A DNA stretch of 55,639 nt from Bacillus altitudinis 41KF2b (GTDB lineage Bacteria; Bacillota; Bacilli; Bacillales; Bacillaceae), in NCBI RefSeq assembly GCF_000691145.1, contig NZ_ASJC01000014.1:1-55639 (forward strand), in the 5' to 3' direction. Positions 1 through 10,686 of the stretch are shown here, in pieces (within the stretch, counting starts at the first letter, position 1; each line of letters starts with the position of its first letter). The notes beneath the pieces are model-generated. The model was given only the letters and a program-made list of their open reading frames with translations, had not been told where the DNA came from and did not search any database. Both the position numbers and the translations under genes were made by a program.

Positions 1-12
1 CTCTCCGAAAAA
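1..12 (-). rRNA. 16S rRNA gene, extreme 5' end (cut by window edge)
   Basis: Read on the minus strand, the window ends in TTTTTCGGAGAG, which matches the first bases of Bacillus 16S rRNA before the universal GTTTGATCC. Only about 12 nt lie inside the window. The tandem promoters and boxA-like leader upstream support the call. In B. subtilis an rRNA operon also follows lysS. Confidence 0.65.
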
Positions 13-163
13 GTTCAAAACCGAAGTTTTGTTTTTCGCCAGTTTGACTGACTACCTATGAAATATCATAGGATTTTTTTATAAAAACTCGAATTAACAG
101 GTACGTTTTGTCTTGTTTAGTTTTCAAAGATCATTTTCTTTATCGCTCGTAAGCGACTTTAAT
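13..163 (-). promoter_or_regulatory. rRNA operon leader with boxA-like antitermination signal
   Basis: Between the P2 promoter and 16S lies a typical Bacillus rrn leader. On the minus strand it carries TGATCTTTGAAAACTAAAC (about 115-133), a boxA-like NusB/NusE antitermination signal. Inverted repeats follow (CCTATGAAATATCATAGG at about 55-72, and a CAAAACTTCGGTTTTG hairpin near 18-33). These probably form part of the RNase III processing stalk for pre-16S. Function is inferred from family knowledge. Confidence 0.6.
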
Positions 164-193
164 ATCTTAACATTTCGCTTCGGTTGAAGTCAA
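164..193 (-). promoter_or_regulatory. rrn P2 promoter (sigma-A)
   Basis: Minus strand -35 TTGACT (188-193), an 18-bp spacer and -10 TAAGAT (164-169), followed by the rrn leader. It is the proximal of two tandem promoters, the usual arrangement for Bacillus rRNA operons. Confidence 0.75.
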
Positions 194-249
194 GAACTTT
201 TTTCATTTTCTTTTTTCAACCTCGTTGCTGTTTTGCGGCAACGAATAAT

Positions 250-278
250 AATATACCATCTGGATTCTTTCCTTGCAA
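250..278 (-). promoter_or_regulatory. rrn P1 promoter (sigma-A)
   Basis: Minus strand -35 TTGCAA (273-278), a 17-bp spacer and -10 TATATT (250-255), preceded by an A/T-tract-rich stretch (about 285-310) that could act as an UP element. It lies between the lysS terminator and P2. Confidence 0.7.
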
Positions 279-316
279 TAGTTTTTTTAAAAAAAGTTTC
301 ATTTTATGAAAAATAG

Positions 317-343
317 AAAGCGCCATAAATAAAATGGCGCTTT
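317..343 (-). terminator. Terminator after lysS
   Basis: Inverted repeat AAAGCGCCAT / ATGGCGCTTT with a 7-nt loop immediately past the lysS stop, followed on the minus strand by a T-rich run. It isolates lysS from the rRNA operon. Confidence 0.75.
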
Positions 344-353
344 GGTTGATGTA

Positions 354-1853
<1,500 letters not shown>

Positions 1854-1892
1854 TTATATCACTCCAATAATGTATTTTGCAGAGAAAAGCAG

Positions 1893-1920
1893 AAAAACTG
1901 CCAGTACGTGCACTAGCAGT
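1893..1920 (-). terminator. Terminator/attenuator-like hairpin between dusB and lysS
   Basis: Minus strand ACTGCTAGT-GCACGT-ACTGGCAGT followed by TTTTT: a 9-bp stem with one G-U pair and a U-run. It sits in the 90-bp dusB-lysS gap. No good sigma-A promoter is obvious downstream of it, so partial readthrough may supply lysS. Confidence 0.6.
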
Positions 1921-1943
1921 GAGCTACAAAAAGAAAGATAGTC

Positions 1944-2945
1944 TTATCCTACTTTTATTCTTTGAAGCTCTTTTGCCTCGGCTTCGATCGTAAAGTCATC
2001 TAGAACTTTTACAAGCTCCGCTCTCGTTTCACTTTGATTGATTTGGTTTCTTACATCTGCATTGCCTCGGACACCTTTTAAGTACCATGCTGCATGTTTT
2101 CTCATTTCTCTGACAGCCACATGCTCGCCTTTCAGGTCTATGAGTCTGTCTAAGTGAAGTTTGCACACAGACATTTTCTCACGCACATTAGGCTCTTCTT
2201 TTAGTTCACCCGTTTCTAAATAATGAACCGTCCGGTAAATCATCCACGGGTTTCCTAGTGCGGCTCTTCCGATCATGACAGCATCTGCACCCGTTTCATC
2301 AAGCATACGTTTTGCATCCTGAGGGGTTTTGACATCTCCATTGCCGATGACTGGAATGGAAACAGATTGTTTGACCTCTTTTATAATATCCCAATTCGCT
2401 GTTCCTTCGTACATCTGCACACGTGTCCGTCCGTGAAGCGCAACCGCTTGTCCACCTGCTCGTTCAACAGCACGGGCATTTTCGATAGCGAAAATATGGT
2501 CTTCGTCCCAACCCATTCTCATTTTCACCGTAACAGGTTTATCTACAGCTTCTACGACTGCGGATACCATTTCGTAAATCTTGTTTGGATCCAGCAGCCA
2601 TTTCGCTCCTGCGTCACATTTCGTGATCTTTGGTACAGGACACCCCATATTAATATCAATAATGTCCGCCGTTGTATTCTGGTCTACAAACTTGGCCGCT
2701 TCTACGAGCGTGTCCTTTTCTCCCCCAAATATCTGAAGGCTCAACGGTTTTTCACGTTCATCAATGTACAGCATGCCCATCGTTCTGGCATTATTAATCA
2801 AGATCGCTTTGTCACTGACCATTTCAGCGCAGACTAAGCCCGCTCCAAACTCTTTCACCGTGAGTCTAAAAGCAGAGTTACACACACCAGCCATTGGTGC
2901 GAGCACTACTTTGTTTTTAATTTCGATATCTCCGATTTTAAACAT
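1944..2945 (-). CDS. dusB: tRNA-dihydrouridine synthase B
   Basis: 333 aa FMN-dependent TIM-barrel enzyme that reduces uridine to dihydrouridine in the tRNA D-loop. The N-terminal LAPMAGV flavin-site motif (about 15-21) and NMGCPVPK with Cys102, the expected catalytic cysteine, are present. So are ALHGRTR and VIGNGDV, which place the substrate and FMN-phosphate loops. The ATG follows GGAAAGGAGGGGACTAG. Its start overlaps the end of yazB by 8 nt, indicating translational coupling. Formerly yacF. Confidence 0.93.
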   Translation of the reverse strand: MFKIGDIEIKNKVVLAPMAGVCNSAFRLTVKEFGAGLVCAEMVSDKAILINNARTMGMLYIDEREKPLSLQIFGGEKDTLVEAAKFVDQNTTADIIDINMGCPVPKITKCDAGAKWLLDPNKIYEMVSAVVEAVDKPVTVKMRMGWDEDHIFAIENARAVERAGGQAVALHGRTRVQMYEGTANWDIIKEVKQSVSIPVIGNGDVKTPQDAKRMLDETGADAVMIGRAALGNPWMIYRTVHYLETGELKEEPNVREKMSVCKLHLDRLIDLKGEHVAVREMRKHAAWYLKGVRGNADVRNQINQSETRAELVKVLDDFTIEAEAKELQRIKVG

Positions 2946-3171
2946 CTAGTCCCCTCCTTTCCTCTTCAAGTATTGGTGAAAGTTCTTCCACCGTTATATT
3001 TAAAGCATCTGCTATTTGACCAACCATTTGGTTTGTTGGTAATCGATTGCCTCGCTCAATTTCCCCTAAGACAGAGACAGAGATGCCTAGTCTTTTGGCG
3101 AACCCTTCCTGAGTATACCCTTTTAGCTTTCGGTATGCACGAATTCTTCTACCCCACATGTCTTTTTCCAT
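2938..3171 (-). CDS. yazB: Small XRE-family helix-turn-helix regulator
   Basis: 77 aa from the chosen ATG (MEKDMWGRRIRAYRK). The open frame runs further upstream inside folK, but similarity to YazB begins here. It is a single lambda-Cro/XRE HTH domain: GYTQEGFAKRLGISVSVLGEIERG gives helices 2-3. Such proteins bind DNA, but the target is unknown. Its 5' end overlaps the folK 3' end by 49 nt and its 3' end overlaps dusB by 8 nt, so it is embedded in the operon. A role in regulating folate genes is only a guess. Confidence 0.8.
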   Translation of the reverse strand: MEKDMWGRRIRAYRKLKGYTQEGFAKRLGISVSVLGEIERGNRLPTNQMVGQIADALNITVEELSPILEEERRGLDV

Positions 3172-3626
3172 ATGCTTACACCTTCTTGGTCTGTTACGGC
3201 GTTTATCTGGGCTTCGCCGATTTCTGGGCAAATCTCACTCATCGGAACAAGAACGAATAAACGTTCGTACATTCTAGGATGCGGCACTACAAGTTGTTCT
3301 GTTTCAATATTTTCACGATTATAAAGTAAAATGTCAAGGTCAGCTGTCCGTGGACCCCACCTCACTTCTCTTGTTCTGCCTAACTCCTGCTCAATGTTCT
3401 GAGTCAGTGATAGAAGTTCTTCAGGACGAAGCGAGGTGGAAATCTTCACAGCCATGTTCAAGAAGTCATCCTGATTCTCGTAGCCTACAGGTGTTGTCTC
3501 ATATATAGATGAAATGGATTCAACTTGAACACCTGGATGTTCGTGAAGTTTTTTGACAGCTTCTTTTAAGTAGGTTTCCTTTTTTCCTATGTTTGAGCCT
3601 AAAGCGATATATGCTGTATTGTTCAT
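3123..3626 (-). CDS. folK: 6-hydroxymethyl-7,8-dihydropterin pyrophosphokinase (HPPK)
   Basis: 167 aa. It transfers pyrophosphate from ATP to hydroxymethyl-dihydropterin, the step before dihydropteroate synthase. The N-terminal IALGSNIG and the signature RWGPRTADLDILLY are clear, with Mg-binding Asp96 and Asp98. The start ATG overlaps the folB stop (ATGA), and no strong Shine-Dalgarno is seen, so translation probably depends on coupling to folB. Confidence 0.95.
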   Translation of the reverse strand: MNNTAYIALGSNIGKKETYLKEAVKKLHEHPGVQVESISSIYETTPVGYENQDDFLNMAVKISTSLRPEELLSLTQNIEQELGRTREVRWGPRTADLDILLYNRENIETEQLVVPHPRMYERLFVLVPMSEICPEIGEAQINAVTDQEGVSIWKKTCGVEEFVHTES

Positions 3627-3985
3627 GCGCGTGATCTCGTCATTTCAATGGCAACGGACTGATAGTGTCCTGGAATTGGCGGATCTGGTTTGATTACTTT
3701 TACTGTACATTCTTGAACTGTCGAAAAGTCCTTTAACACTTGATTTGCAATTCTTTCCGTCAGCGTTTCAACGAGGTTCACTGGGTCTCCTTCTACAATA
3801 TTTTTGCAGATGTTGTAGAGCTCAGCATAGTTGATGGTCTCATTTAGGTCATCCGTTTGTCCTGCCTTACTTAAATCAAGTGAAGCTGTTAGGTCCACAC
3901 GAAAGCGCTGGCCTAGTTTATTCTCTTCTGCAAATACACCGTGATAGCCGTAAAATTCCATTCCGTTTACATATACTTTATCGAT
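3623..3985 (-). CDS. folB: Dihydroneopterin aldolase, apparently starting at AUC
   Basis: Converts dihydroneopterin to hydroxymethyl-dihydropterin. With the proposed start the product is 120 aa and begins DKVYVNGMEFYGYHGV, the conserved first strand of the family. There is no ATG, GTG, TTG or CTG in frame between an in-frame TGA upstream and the internal ATG at 3961. That ATG would delete the first strand and has no Shine-Dalgarno. A strong AAGGAGG lies 8 nt before the ATC at 3983-3985, exactly where family members begin. The proposed start overlaps the end of sul. The 112-aa internal start is the alternative. Confidence 0.85.
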   Translation of the reverse strand: MDKVYVNGMEFYGYHGVFAEENKLGQRFRVDLTASLDLSKAGQTDDLNETINYAELYNICKNIVEGDPVNLVETLTERIANQVLKDFSTVQECTVKVIKPDPPIPGHYQSVAIEMTRSRA

Positions 3986-4835
3986 GATAAGCGCCTCCTT
4001 TATTCAGCATGGCATCCATCATTTTTGCCATTCTTGCGATTTCTTTTACATCGTGCACTCGGACCATCGCGCTGCCCTTTTGAATCCCAAGACAGACCGT
4101 CGCACCCGTTCCTTCAGTACGTTCTTCAGGCGGCAGGTCTAAAACTGCACCGATGAATCGTTTGCGGGATGTTGCTAGAAGCAGCGGATATCCAAGGTGG
4201 CAAAAATGTTCAAGTTCATTCATGACCATGAGGTTGTCAGTTTTATTTTTCGCAAATCCTACACCAGGGTCTAATATAATCATGTCATCACGGACACCCG
4301 CTTGTTTTACAATTTGAACACTTTCTTTCAGATCTGCAATCATATCTGAAATCAGATGGGTGTAATTCCGCTCTGGTCGATTGTGCATTAAGATAATTGG
4401 CACGTTGTGCTTCGCTGCCACATGCGCCATTTGAGGATCAGCTTTCGCCCCCCATACATCATTAATGATTGAGGCTCCCGCTTTCACTGCCTCATCTGCG
4501 ACATGGGCTTTATACGTATCAATAGAAATAGGTATGTCCAATTCTTTTGTGATCTTCTCAATGACAGGAATGACCCTTGAAAGCTCCTCTTGCTCTGAGA
4601 CAAGTGCCGCTCCCGGCCGAGTCGATTCACCGCCAATATCAATAATATGCGCCCCATCTTCTATGAGCTGCGCTGCATGAGCCAGCGCTTTATCCATTTG
4701 ATTGAATTTTCCTCCATCTGAAAAAGAGTCCGGTGTGACATTTAAAATGCCCATGACCAATGTCTTTTCTTCATAACTAAGGGTATGGTGCTTGGCTTGT
4801 ATGATTTTAGGCTGTTTTATCAATTGTTGTGTCAT
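3978..4835 (-). CDS. sul: Dihydropteroate synthase
   Basis: 285 aa. It condenses p-aminobenzoate with hydroxymethyl-dihydropterin pyrophosphate and is the sulfonamide target. Signatures: MGILNVTPDSFSDGG (about 28-42), GAHIIDIGGESTRPGA, and the C-terminal ATSRKRFIG with the GTGATVCLG region. The ATG at 4835 has AGGTGG 5 nt upstream; the GTG 9 nt earlier lies inside that Shine-Dalgarno and is rejected. It follows pabC by 9 nt and overlaps folB. Also called folP. Confidence 0.95.
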   Translation of the reverse strand: MTQQLIKQPKIIQAKHHTLSYEEKTLVMGILNVTPDSFSDGGKFNQMDKALAHAAQLIEDGAHIIDIGGESTRPGAALVSEQEELSRVIPVIEKITKELDIPISIDTYKAHVADEAVKAGASIINDVWGAKADPQMAHVAAKHNVPIILMHNRPERNYTHLISDMIADLKESVQIVKQAGVRDDMIILDPGVGFAKNKTDNLMVMNELEHFCHLGYPLLLATSRKRFIGAVLDLPPEERTEGTGATVCLGIQKGSAMVRVHDVKEIARMAKMMDAMLNKGGAYHR

Positions 4836-4844
4836 TGTGTCCAC

Positions 4845-5693
4845 CTACTCTTTATAGTCTAGACGTGCTTTTGTATATTCTGTTCTCAGCTTGGTCGAAA
4901 TCGTTCGGTTGTGGTTTTGCAGGACGGTGTCTCCGATATTTTTAAAAGGCACAATTCCCTGAACCGAATTGGTCATCCACGCCTCATCAGCTGAGAGCAA
5001 GTGTGAAAGTGGATATCTTCCTTCTATTAGTGGGATCCCCGAAGCTTGCAGCGTTTCGATACAATATCGACGGGTAACCCCGTTTAAAATACCGGTATCA
5101 AGTGAAGGTGTATAGATCACATCTTTTTTTCGCCAAAATAGATTTGACGTAATTCCTTCTGCCACATCGTCTTCTTTTGTTAAAAAGATCCCTTCTACCG
5201 ACGGGTCGTTCCCTACTTCTCTTTTCGCCAGCAGGTTGTTCATGTAATGATGCGACTTGAGCCGTCTTGGACCTTCCGGTGTGTTTCTTCTTGTATCAAG
5301 AATGATTCCCTGTTTTTCATCTACTATTGATTCAGGCCGGAATGGGGAGATCATCACAAAAACAACAGGCTCCTCATAAGGGTCTGCAGAAAATCCATTG
5401 CCTCTGCCCGCAGAAACATTGAAGCGGATCCTCGCATGACCGCCCGTTATTTGATTTTGTTTGAATAATGTATGAATGATGTCGAGTACAAATGGTTTCT
5501 CTATTGTGGATTCGATGCAAAGGTCACGCAATGATTGATTGAGCCTTTCAAGATGCCAGTCTAACAAGAAGACTTGTCCTGCTAGAGAGGTAAATGTTTC
5601 GAATACACCGATGCCATATAGAAAACCATGATCAAAAGGAGAAAGAGTCGCGTCTTTCTCCTCTATATACTGACCGTTCAGGTAAATGATCAT
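4845..5693 (-). CDS. pabC: 4-amino-4-deoxychorismate lyase
   Basis: 282 aa fold-type IV PLP enzyme that splits aminodeoxychorismate into p-aminobenzoate and pyruvate. Lys146 in [11 protein letters not shown] is the expected Schiff-base lysine. [16 protein letters not shown] at the N-terminus and EGITSNLFW / [10 protein letters not shown] further on are family hallmarks. It overlaps the pabA stop by 4 nt (ATGA), so the two are translationally coupled. It completes the PABA branch next to the pterin branch genes. Confidence 0.94.
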   Translation of the reverse strand: MIIYLNGQYIEEKDATLSPFDHGFLYGIGVFETFTSLAGQVFLLDWHLERLNQSLRDLCIESTIEKPFVLDIIHTLFKQNQITGGHARIRFNVSAGRGNGFSADPYEEPVVFVMISPFRPESIVDEKQGIILDTRRNTPEGPRRLKSHHYMNNLLAKREVGNDPSVEGIFLTKEDDVAEGITSNLFWRKKDVIYTPSLDTGILNGVTRRYCIETLQASGIPLIEGRYPLSHLLSADEAWMTNSVQGIVPFKNIGDTVLQNHNRTISTKLRTEYTKARLDYKE

Positions 5694-6283
5694 GCGTTTA
5701 CTTCATTCCCCTTTTTACGATAGGTTTCAATGAAATTTCTGAGCATTTCTTTACCGAAGGACGTCATAATCGATTCTGGATGGAATTGAACACTTTCAAT
5801 CGGAAGTTCTTTATGGCGAATGGCCATGAGTTCGCCTTCCTTTGTGCTCGCTGTTCTGACAAAGCACTCCGGCAGCGTCTCGTCTTTAACAATTAATGAA
5901 TGATACCTCGTTGCGACGAGCGGATTTTGGAGTCCCGTGAAGACACCTTTGCCGTCATGTTCAATCTCTGATGTTTTCCCATGCATTAACCGCTCCGCAC
6001 GAATGACATCTCCACCAAATACTTGTGCAATGGATTGATGACCTAAACAGACACCGAAGATCGGAATCTTCCCAGCAAAATGTTTGATCGCTTCCATACT
6101 AATTCCTGCTTCATCCGGACTGCAAGGTCCTGGAGAAATCATCAGGAAGTCTGGCTTGAGCTCTTCGATTTCTTGAATGGTGACTTGATCGTTTCGTTTT
6201 ACAATCAGTTCTTCCCCAAGCTCACCTAAATACTGGACCAGGTTGTACGTAAATGAATCGTAATTATCAATCATTAATATCAT
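5690..6283 (-). CDS. pabA: Aminodeoxychorismate/anthranilate synthase glutaminase subunit
   Basis: 197 aa class I glutamine amidotransferase. The triad is visible: Cys79 in GVCLGHQ, with His168 and Glu170 in QFHPES. It feeds ammonia to PabB. In Bacillus subtilis the same subunit also serves TrpE (amphibolic, formerly trpG); that dual role is inferred here from orthology. The ATG follows AGGTGAGCAGAGT. It lies 13 nt after pabB and overlaps pabC. Confidence 0.94.
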   Translation of the reverse strand: MILMIDNYDSFTYNLVQYLGELGEELIVKRNDQVTIQEIEELKPDFLMISPGPCSPDEAGISMEAIKHFAGKIPIFGVCLGHQSIAQVFGGDVIRAERLMHGKTSEIEHDGKGVFTGLQNPLVATRYHSLIVKDETLPECFVRTASTKEGELMAIRHKELPIESVQFHPESIMTSFGKEMLRNFIETYRKKGNEVNA

Positions 6284-6296
6284 ACTCTGCTCACCT

Positions 6297-7715
6297 CTAA
6301 CTCAAAATAGTCTCTTCTTTGCTCAACTGTAATGCTTTTTTCACTGCATAGGCTTTTTTAATCGATTCTTTGTATTCGTGCTTTGGTACAGAATCGATGA
6401 CAATGCCTGCACCTGACTGCATGAAGGCTCTGCCCCCTGTACAATAAGCCGTACGAATAACGATATTAAAATGCATATCTTGATTGAATCCAAACCAGCC
6501 TATAGATCCAGTATAAAGCCCACGCCTTGTCGGCTCAAGTTCTTCTATGATTTCCATTGTTCTCACTTTTGGCGCACCTGTAATCGTGCCGCCTGGGAAT
6601 ACAGCTCTCATGACATCTACTGCATCACAATCATCACGCAGCTCCCCTTGGACATTTGATACAATGTGCATCACGTGTGAATATTTCTCAATGGCCATAA
6701 ATTCGTTCACCTTGACTGAGCCATAAGTAGACACTCGTCCAAGATCATTCCGCTCAAGATCAACGAGCATCACATGTTCTGCGCGTTCTTTTTCATCTTC
6801 AATGAGTTCTTTTGCCAGCGCTTGATCTTCCGCATCATCCTTGCCTCTTGATCTTGTGCCAGCGATCGGTCTTGTTTCGAGCTGAATGCCTTTTTTCTTA
6901 ATAAGCAGCTCTGGAGATCCACAGACAATTTGGAAATCTGGCGTGTGCAGATATGACATATATGGAGATGGATTCACGTGACGTAATGTTTTGTATAAAT
7001 GATATGGGTGGGTATGAAGCTGTCCATCTTGTCTAATCGATAGGTTCACTTGGAACACATCACCGTTCGCGATATATTGTTTAATCGTTTCTACAGCTTC
7101 CCCGAAAGCTTCTTCAGTAAAAGGTGCAGCAGGTACACATTCCGAAGAAGACACGTTGACAGGTGAATGTGCTAATTCTTCTGATGTGCTTGTCCAGCTT
7201 TGCTTTAATTCTTCGAGTCTTTGATGAACTTCACTGACAGGTTCGTCTCCTTCTGTATGAGTCATCAGCCAGAGGACGTCTTCTTTATGATCAAAGACAG
7301 CGACATCATTGAATACGAGGAAATACAAATCAGGCGTCTTCAAATCATCGATGGACAGCATTTTAAAATGCTCGATATATCTTGCGTAATCATAGCTTAA
7401 AAATCCAATCGCTCCACCTTGGAAGTCAGGGTATTCGTCGTTCGTTTCGGTTTGAAGGGTTTGAAACCAATCAGCAAATGCCCTGAAAGGATCTCCCTCT
7501 TTGAAAAACACCTCACCCTGATAATGGATGGTGGTCATCCCGTCCTTCCCTTTCGCTTTAGCGATCGGATGAATGCCGGCAATACTGTATTCTCCGCCAC
7601 GTGCACTTTCAAGAAGGACGTGATGTGATTCATGAGCCGTTAATTGTTCGTATCGTTTCAAGAATGCATCTTTCGTAAAAGGAATTTTGATGCCCATCGG
7701 CCTACGTTGTGTCAT
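6297..7715 (-). CDS. pabB: Aminodeoxychorismate synthase component I
   Basis: 472 aa from ATG at 7715, preceded by AAAAGGATG. The open frame extends 26 codons further upstream without homology, so that extension is rejected. It converts chorismate and ammonia to aminodeoxychorismate. The C-terminal chorismate-binding domain shows [30 protein letters not shown] and [11 protein letters not shown]. It heads the folate operon; only a poor sigma-A match (-10 TACAAT near 7738) could be made out upstream. Confidence 0.95.
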   Translation of the reverse strand: MTQRRPMGIKIPFTKDAFLKRYEQLTAHESHHVLLESARGGEYSIAGIHPIAKAKGKDGMTTIHYQGEVFFKEGDPFRAFADWFQTLQTETNDEYPDFQGGAIGFLSYDYARYIEHFKMLSIDDLKTPDLYFLVFNDVAVFDHKEDVLWLMTHTEGDEPVSEVHQRLEELKQSWTSTSEELAHSPVNVSSSECVPAAPFTEEAFGEAVETIKQYIANGDVFQVNLSIRQDGQLHTHPYHLYKTLRHVNPSPYMSYLHTPDFQIVCGSPELLIKKKGIQLETRPIAGTRSRGKDDAEDQALAKELIEDEKERAEHVMLVDLERNDLGRVSTYGSVKVNEFMAIEKYSHVMHIVSNVQGELRDDCDAVDVMRAVFPGGTITGAPKVRTMEIIEELEPTRRGLYTGSIGWFGFNQDMHFNIVIRTAYCTGGRAFMQSGAGIVIDSVPKHEYKESIKKAYAVKKALQLSKEETILS

Positions 7716-7807
7716 GTAATCATCCTTTTTTATTTTCATTAATCTTATTGTAATGCAATCCATTTTAATTAGAAAATAGTATTTGCTTTCCATCTTCAGA
7801 ATTCATG

Positions 7808-7833
7808 AAAAAACCCCAGCAAATGCTGGGGTG
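7808..7833 (-). terminator. Terminator after cysK
   Basis: Perfect hairpin ACCCCAGCA / TGCTGGGGT followed by a run of T on the minus strand, directly after the cysK stop. It separates cysK from pabB. Confidence 0.85.
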
Positions 7834-7839
7834 TATTGT

Positions 7840-8763
7840 TTAATCAAATTGATAAAGCGGCGTACTAAGGTAACGTTCACCATTACTTGGAATAATCGCT
7901 AGAACCTTTTTCCCTTTACCAAGCTTCTTCGCTGTTTGAAGCGCTGCATAAATGGCTGCTCCTGAAGATATACCACCAAGGATTCCTTCTTCTTTCGCTG
8001 CCTTTCTTGCAAGTTCAAATGCATCTTCGTTTTTCACTTGGATAATGCCGTCATATACTTCTGTGTTTAAGATAGACGGAACAAACCCTGCTCCGATGCC
8101 TTGAATTTTATGCGGACCTGGTTTCCCGCCTGATAGTACAGGAGAATCTGTTGGTTCTACCGCATAAAGCTGAATAGATGGGATGGCTTCTTTCAGGACT
8201 TCACCAGCACCTGTAATCGTACCGCCCGTACCAACTCCTGCAATAAATGCATCAAGGTCGCCGTCAAACTGTTCAAGAATCTCTTTCCCTGTTGTGCGGC
8301 GGTGAATCTCAGCATTGGCTTCATTGCTGAACTGCTGAGGCATGAAGTATCCGTGCTCTTCTGCTAATTCTTCTGCTTTTTTGATGGCACCTTTCATTCC
8401 TTCTGCACCCGGTGTTAATACAAGCTCTGCACCGTAAGCGCGTAAAAGGTTGCGGCGCTCCTGACTCATTGTATCCGGCATAACTAAAATCGCATTGATT
8501 CCTTTTGCAGCCGCGACCATCGCAAGACCGATTCCTGTGTTTCCACTTGTTGGCTCAATGAGTGTGTCACCAGCTTTTAATGTACCTTTTGCTTCAGCAT
8601 CTTCGATCATCGCTAACGCAATACGATCTTTTACACTGCTGCCTGGGTTCATATATTCAAGTTTCAAGTAGACATCCGCACTGTCTTCATCTACTAAACG
8701 GTTTAATTTAACGACTGGTGTATTTCCTATTAGTTCAAAAACTGAATTTGCAATACGAGCCAT
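7840..8763 (-). CDS. cysK: O-acetylserine (thiol)-lyase / cysteine synthase
   Basis: 307 aa PLP enzyme making cysteine from O-acetylserine and sulfide. Lys45 in NPGSSVKDR is the PLP lysine. PTSGNTGIG is the substrate loop and [10 protein letters not shown] binds the PLP phosphate. The ATG at 8763 ([13 protein letters not shown]) is chosen over one 3 codons upstream because AGGTG lies 6 nt before it. In B. subtilis CysK also binds CymR as a corepressor; that is known for the family and is not visible here. Confidence 0.95.
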   Translation of the reverse strand: MARIANSVFELIGNTPVVKLNRLVDEDSADVYLKLEYMNPGSSVKDRIALAMIEDAEAKGTLKAGDTLIEPTSGNTGIGLAMVAAAKGINAILVMPDTMSQERRNLLRAYGAELVLTPGAEGMKGAIKKAEELAEEHGYFMPQQFSNEANAEIHRRTTGKEILEQFDGDLDAFIAGVGTGGTITGAGEVLKEAIPSIQLYAVEPTDSPVLSGGKPGPHKIQGIGAGFVPSILNTEVYDGIIQVKNEDAFELARKAAKEEGILGGISSGAAIYAALQTAKKLGKGKKVLAIIPSNGERYLSTPLYQFD

Positions 8764-8806
8764 CACTAACACCTCTATCTCCGAGTAATTTTATTGTATT
8801 AATATT

Positions 8807-8835
8807 AAATTATCAATTTCGAAAAATTTTGTCAA
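8807..8835 (-). promoter_or_regulatory. cysK sigma-A promoter
   Basis: Minus strand -35 TTGACA (8830-8835), a 17-bp spacer and -10 TAATTT (8807-8812), inside the 77-bp yacD-cysK gap. AT-rich dyads around the -10 could hold a CymR operator, but I could not identify one securely. Confidence 0.65.
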
Positions 8836-8840
8836 TGCTT

Positions 8841-9749
8841 TTAGTCCTGCTCTCCATCGTAAAACCATGTGACTTTTGCTTCTTTCCACAGGGTTTTGAC
8901 ATTCGCCTTTTCACCCAGATCTTCCATGGCGATCTGCCTTTTGATCTGATCTTTGACTTCTTCATAAGAGAAGGAGCGGCCATTTAATTTTTCTTTTAAT
9001 TGTATGATGGCATAACCATTTTTGATCTCGATCGGCTCTTTCGTCCATTCATCTGGCTTAAGCTTTTGGGCTTCTTGTATGTATAGGGCTGGAATGCTTT
9101 CTTGCTCTTCTGTGACAAATCCAAGATCTCCGCCGTAAGGAGAGGTATATCGATCGGTGGATCGTTCAGCTGCTACAGCTTCGAAACTAGATCCGCCCTT
9201 TAAATCTTTTAATACACTTTGTGCCTCGTCTTTTGTTTTCACAACAATGTGGCGAATTCGGTATGAGTCATCATATTGATACAAGTCTTTGTTTTTTTCA
9301 TAAAAGGATTTGGCTTCTTTTTCAGAAACGACCGCATCTCTCGTTAGAAGCTGTTCTAATAAAATTTGATAACGAATCTGCTCTTTCCATTCCTTTTCAC
9401 TTGTATGACCGTCTTCATAGAAATTATTAGATACCGCTTTCAGCATCAGCAGCTCACGATTGATCTCTTTTGAAGATACCTCCAGCTTGTTTTCTTTCGC
9501 AAGCTGATTGACTACCTTCTGATTGATCATTTGTTCAAGTGTTGCCTTTCCGTAGCGGTCTTCCATTTTCTTTAACCATTCTTGACGTGTGACTTTCTCT
9601 TTCCCAATAGAAGCAATTTCTTCACCGCTCTTCCCATTTGAAGAAGCCTGCGACATTTGTGACTTTGTTAATACATATGCAATGACAACGGCATTAATCA
9701 TGAGCAGAACGAGGATAAATGTCCACACCACTCTTGCTTTCAGTCTCAT
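8841..9749 (-). CDS. yacD: Membrane-anchored parvulin-type peptidyl-prolyl isomerase (PrsA-like)
   Basis: 302 aa from the ATG with AAAGGAG 7 nt upstream. A single N-terminal hydrophobic segment (about 7-27) acts as an uncleaved anchor; there is no lipobox cysteine, unlike PrsA. The extracytoplasmic part has a SurA_N-like helical region (about 50-150) and one PpiC rotamase domain (RIRHIVVKTKDEA to about 250). It probably assists folding at the outer face of the membrane. Substrates are unknown. Confidence 0.82.
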   Translation of the reverse strand: MRLKARVVWTFILVLLMINAVVIAYVLTKSQMSQASSNGKSGEEIASIGKEKVTRQEWLKKMEDRYGKATLEQMINQKVVNQLAKENKLEVSSKEINRELLMLKAVSNNFYEDGHTSEKEWKEQIRYQILLEQLLTRDAVVSEKEAKSFYEKNKDLYQYDDSYRIRHIVVKTKDEAQSVLKDLKGGSSFEAVAAERSTDRYTSPYGGDLGFVTEEQESIPALYIQEAQKLKPDEWTKEPIEIKNGYAIIQLKEKLNGRSFSYEEVKDQIKRQIAMEDLGEKANVKTLWKEAKVTWFYDGEQD

Positions 9750-9778
9750 CTTTCGTCTCCTTTCCATTCTAAAAAGAA

Positions 9779-9806
9779 AACCCGCTGCTTAGAGCTTAGC
9801 GGGTTA
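9779..9806 (-). terminator. Terminator overlapping the hslO stop codon
   Basis: Minus strand AACCCGCTAAGC-TCTAA-GCAGCGGGTT then TTCTTTTT. The left arm contains the last codons and TAA of hslO, so it ends the hslO transcript ahead of yacD. Confidence 0.75.
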
Positions 9807-10671
9807 TTTCTTCACGTAGCTCTTCTAGCTCTTCTTTTGTAAATACATACGTTTCGTTACAAAAATGGCATTGAGCTTCTGCTTGTCCGTCTTGTTCAAT
9901 CATATCCTCAATTTCGGCTTTCCCTAGGCTGATAATACCGTTGGCAAACCGTTCTTTTGAGCAGTTACAAGAAAATTCGACAGGTACAGTTTCTAAGATT
10001 TGAGGTTTTTCACCGAGCACTTCTTCTAAAATTTCTTCAGGAGTCATCCCTTTTTCAATCAGTTTAGAGATCGGTTCAATGGTTGATAATCTCTTTTCGA
10101 GTCTTTCGATGACTGCATCTTCAGTTCCAGGCAGCAATTGAATGATGAAACCGCCTGCTGCAAGGATCGAGTTGTCTGGATTGACAAGAACACCCACACC
10201 TACAGAGGATGGCACTTGTTCAGAGGAGACCAGGTAATAAGTAAAGTCATCTCCAATTTCACCTGAGACAATTTCCGTTTGCCCTGTAAAGTGGTCTTTC
10301 AGTCCGATATCTTTGACAACACTTAACGTTCCCGATGTTCCAACAGCACGTCTAACGTCCAGCTTCCCATGTTCATTTAAATCAAAGTGAACTTGTGGGT
10401 TTGAGACATATCCGCGCACCTGACCTTTTGCGTTTCCATCTGCAATGATGGCTCCGATCGGCCCACCGCCTTCAATTTTGACAGTTAATTTATTCTCGCC
10501 TTTCAGCATGGCTCCCATCATGACAGTCGCTGTCATTGTTCTGCCGATTGCAGCTGAAGCAGTTGGCCACGTATGGTGTCTTCTCTGCGCTTCGTTGATT
10601 GTATCTGTTGTGTTCGCAGCATACGCACGGACTTTCCCGTCATATGCTAACGCTTTAACTAAATAATCCAT
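9796..10671 (-). CDS. hslO: Redox-regulated chaperone Hsp33
   Basis: 291 aa holdase chaperone activated by oxidative disulfide formation and zinc release. The C-terminal zinc site is intact: Cys235 and Cys237 (CXC) and Cys268 and Cys271 (CXXC). The N-terminal region carries the [15 protein letters not shown] and GGGPIG motifs of the family. The ATG has AGGAGGG upstream. It lies 16 nt after coaX and was probably co-transcribed with it. Formerly yacC. Confidence 0.95.
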   Translation of the reverse strand: MDYLVKALAYDGKVRAYAANTTDTINEAQRRHHTWPTASAAIGRTMTATVMMGAMLKGENKLTVKIEGGGPIGAIIADGNAKGQVRGYVSNPQVHFDLNEHGKLDVRRAVGTSGTLSVVKDIGLKDHFTGQTEIVSGEIGDDFTYYLVSSEQVPSSVGVGVLVNPDNSILAAGGFIIQLLPGTEDAVIERLEKRLSTIEPISKLIEKGMTPEEILEEVLGEKPQILETVPVEFSCNCSKERFANGIISLGKAEIEDMIEQDGQAEAQCHFCNETYVFTKEELEELREEITR

Positions 10672-10686
10672 TTTGATTAAACCCTC

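Noticed and set aside
2367..2837. Plus-strand ORF of 156 codons inside dusB
   Set aside because: Antisense shadow; no domain, no Shine-Dalgarno, and dusB is intact.
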